From NCBI GenBank assembly GCA_038231615.1, contig JBBRLA010000568.1, positions 1 through 5,756 of the forward strand: 5,756 bases of DNA, written 5' to 3'. The position numbers and the translations under genes were made by a program. Origin of the DNA: JBBRLA01 sp038231615 (GTDB lineage Bacteria; Myxococcota_A; Polyangia; Palsa-1104; JAEUJZ01). Numbering within the stretch: the stretch's first letter is position 1; the number at the start of each line of letters is the position of its first letter. The notes beneath the pieces are model-generated. The model worked only from the letters and a program-made list of their open reading frames with translations. It made no database searches and was not told where the DNA came from. Positions 4,429 through 5,756 of this stretch are shown in pieces.

Positions 4429-5364
4429 TCAGCGAGCTGACTCCTCGGGGGTGACGACCAGTTCGATGAAGAGAGGGTCGTCGCGCAGGCGGTCGAAGTC
4501 GTTCATCCGATATGCCAGGGCCCGGACGCTGCGGCCGTCCTGGGCGCCCGGGTGGTCCCAACTGTCCCGGTGGGCCGCCTCCAGCAGGCGCGAGAGCGCC
4601 CGCCGCCGTTCGCCCAGGGCCAGGTGAAAGTAGGCCATGGACAGGTCCAATCGCTCGCCGGAACGCTCTTGCTCGGGCACCTGGGACAGGGCCGCCTGGG
4701 CGCCCCGGCGATCGCCTTTCTCGGCGAGCAGGGCAGCGTAGCCGATCTGCACGGTGTTCTTCAGGGGGCTGGGGCGGCCCAGGACGTCCTCATAGGCCGA
4801 GAGGGCGTGGAGCAGCAGCCGGGTGTCGGTCTCGCCGGTGAAGGTGCGCACGGCCAGGAACTGGTTGTGCAGGAGCAGGGCGTGCTCGTGCAAGAGTGAC
4901 ATCTTGTCCTCGGTGAGCAGGGCTTCCGACTGGCGGCTGATCAGGCGCTCGATGTCCACCAACTCCATCTGCTGCTCCTCGGTATAAAGGAGACGGACGA
5001 AGTTCCGATAAGACAGGGGGCGTGGGGCGGGGCCGGCCTGAAGTTCGCGGAAGGCCAGGGCGCGGGCCTCGCGCAGGAGGGGCAGGGCGTCGGTGTGGCG
5101 GTCGGCGCGGATGGCGGCGATGGCGGCGGTGTAGCGGGGAAAGATGGGGCTGGCGGCGGCAAAGAGGCCGGCTTCCAGGGAGCCGGCGGGGGGCCTGGGC
5201 GTGACCTCGGCGACGTGGTCGGTCTGGACCGACAGAGGTCGGGCAGCGGCGTGCGCCAGCGCCGGTGGCACGGAAAGCAGGCCGAAGAGGAAAAAGGCAC
5301 AACGCACCGATTCACTATAGCTGCATTCGCGACCGGGCTCCATTGCGCGCTGCTGCCGCAGCAC
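4429..5364 (-). CDS. Exported helical-repeat (TPR-like) protein
   Basis: The product has 311 residues. The N-terminus holds a hydrophobic segment, F24-F-L-F-G-L-L-S, then P-P-A-L-A37 before H38, a good signal peptidase I site. The chosen GTG start gives an unusually long n-region of about 20 residues. It is preferred because GGAG lies 6 nt upstream and the gap to the preceding gene is only 12 nt. In-frame alternatives are ATG at 5343 and GTG at 5307; the latter would give a standard-length signal peptide but lacks a clear ribosome site. The mature part is alpha-helical with TPR-like pairs, clearest at 203-263 (G-Y-A-A-L-L-A-E-K-G-D then A-Y-F-H-L-A-L-G-E). It ends in D-F-D-R-L-R-D-D-P-L-F, a common closing motif in TPR proteins. 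It is likely a periplasmic protein-interaction scaffold; no enzymatic motif was seen. It is co-transcribed with the small membrane protein upstream. Confidence 0.8.
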   Translation of the reverse strand: MLRQQRAMEPGRECSYSESVRCAFFLFGLLSVPPALAHAAARPLSVQTDHVAEVTPRPPAGSLEAGLFAAASPIFPRYTAAIAAIRADRHTDALPLLREARALAFRELQAGPAPRPLSYRNFVRLLYTEEQQMELVDIERLISRQSEALLTEDKMSLLHEHALLLHNQFLAVRTFTGETDTRLLLHALSAYEDVLGRPSPLKNTVQIGYAALLAEKGDRRGAQAALSQVPEQERSGERLDLSMAYFHLALGERRRALSRLLEAAHRDSWDHPGAQDGRSVRALAYRMNDFDRLRDDPLFIELVVTPEESAR

Positions 5365-5370
5365 TGGGTT

Positions 5371-5374
5371 CTCC
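5371..5374 (-). promoter_or_regulatory. Ribosome binding site supporting the GTG start at 5364
   Basis: On the minus strand GGAG is followed by six bases (AACCCA) and then GTG. It lies in the 12-nt gap after the upstream gene's TGA. Neither the ATG at 5343 nor the GTG at 5307 has a comparable signal, so this site decides the start despite the long signal-peptide n-region it implies. Confidence 0.6.
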
Positions 5375-5376
5375 GG

Positions 5377-5742
5377 TCACGACTTGTCGAGTCGGGACTC
5401 AGCAGGTGCTTCCAGGTGGTCGACTTCGGTGATGCGGTCGGGGAGGGCGAAAAGGAGGGCGGCAAAGAGCCGCTCCCGGCGGGCGAAGGTGAAGGGGTAG
5501 CCGCGCTGTGGCGGCAGCAGCAGGTTGCGGGCAGGGTCCCCGCAGTCCACGTACAAGGCCCCCTCGCCGCGGTCACACAGGACGCGACGCACCTCGGAGA
5601 AGGCGACGCGGAAGAGGATCCGGCCGTTTGCCTCCACGTGGTACCCGTCTGCATCCAACACCAGTTCGGGGCGGCGGCGGCGAAGCACCAGGGAAACCAC
5701 CAGCAAGGCCAGGGAACCCAGGAGGAAACCCAGGCGCACCAT
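5377..5742 (-). CDS. Small single-pass membrane protein with a possible PH-like domain
   Basis: The product has 121 residues. A transmembrane helix spans about 4-20 and is followed by R21-R-R-R24. By the positive-inside rule this places the C-terminal part in the cytoplasm. Residues about 26-107 show beta-strand-like segments (E-L-V-L-D-A-D-G-Y-H-V-E, R-I-L-F-R-V-A-F-S-E-V-R-R-V, G-A-L-Y-V-D-C) and then a C-terminal helix (E90-R-L-F-A-A-L-L-F-A-L). This order, with a D-x-x-G-Y/I-F-x-V-x-F-S-E-V pattern, is reminiscent of bacterial PH-like domains that follow a membrane anchor; the match is by eye. The ATG at 5742 is immediately followed by the membrane helix, but the frame stays open to the window edge, so a slightly longer N-terminus is possible. 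Only a weak GAG lies 7 nt upstream. The next gene starts 12 nt after its stop, so the two form an operon. Confidence 0.7.
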   Translation of the reverse strand: MVRLGFLLGSLALLVVSLVLRRRRPELVLDADGYHVEANGRILFRVAFSEVRRVLCDRGEGALYVDCGDPARNLLLPPQRGYPFTFARRERLFAALLFALPDRITEVDHLEAPAESRLDKS

Positions 5743-5756
5743 CGGGGCACTCGAAA

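Noticed and set aside
2690..4561. 623-codon open frame on the minus strand
   Set aside because: It lies antisense to the propeller lipoprotein, runs past its end into the TPR-like gene, has Arg/Val/Gly/Asp-rich shadow composition and shows no domain or ribosome site. It is explained by GC-rich codon bias.
4941..5750. 269-codon open frame on the minus strand covering the last two genes
   Set aside because: It overlaps both the PH-like and TPR-like genes in another frame. Its Pro/Ser/Cys-rich translation has no fold signature, whereas the two separate genes have a membrane helix, a signal peptide and proper spacing.
1..5756. Mobile element, CRISPR array, tRNA or toxin-antitoxin system
   Set aside because: No transposase, terminal repeats, spaced direct repeats or tRNA-like cloverleaf was seen. 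The partial ribbon-helix-helix protein has no small toxin gene after it; the following gene is a lipoprotein 235 bp away.

Overview
The window is a GC-rich bacterial segment with dense coding, strong G/C bias at third codon positions, and long shadow frames on both strands. The secreted proteins carry features common in Myxococcota and related former Deltaproteobacteria: short lipobox leaders followed by low-complexity D-M/D-L linkers, and a beta-propeller protein with an N-rich calcium-type loop near an ECVLW segment. That assignment is inferred from protein style; no phylogenetic marker gene is present.

Layout: (1) 1-104 holds the last 34 codons of a probable ribbon-helix-helix DNA-binding protein. 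(2) 105-339 is non-coding and contains three different short inverted repeats whose centres lie 31 and 32 bp apart. (3) 340-2441 is a two-gene plus-strand operon with a TAATG overlap. It encodes a lipoprotein with a divergent cytochrome-c-like region (C-x6-CH, H-x-GG, W-x2-WI-x2-GA) and a 505-residue secreted protein with an SH3b-like domain, a Pro/Val/Lys repeat linker and a predicted outer-membrane beta-barrel. (4) 2442-2647 is a regulatory gap with a 24-bp dyad, GC hairpins and a near-consensus sigma-54 (-24/-12) promoter just ahead of the next gene. (5) 2648-4384 encodes a large beta-propeller lipoprotein. (6) 4398-4427 is a long hairpin between convergent genes. (7) 5742-4429 (minus strand) is a second two-gene operon. 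It encodes a small single-pass membrane protein with a possible PH-like domain and an exported helical-repeat (TPR-like) protein.

All five complete genes appear to encode envelope or exported proteins. The plus-strand genes look like a surface module: a barrel with a peptidoglycan- or ligand-binding SH3b-like domain, an associated lipoprotein, and a separately controlled propeller lipoprotein. No enzyme active site, mobile element, CRISPR array, tRNA or rRNA was recognised. A joint function for the locus is inference only. The best-supported unusual signals are the sigma-54-type promoter with its upstream dyad, the regularly spaced inverted repeats, and the non-canonical C-x6-CH lipoprotein.
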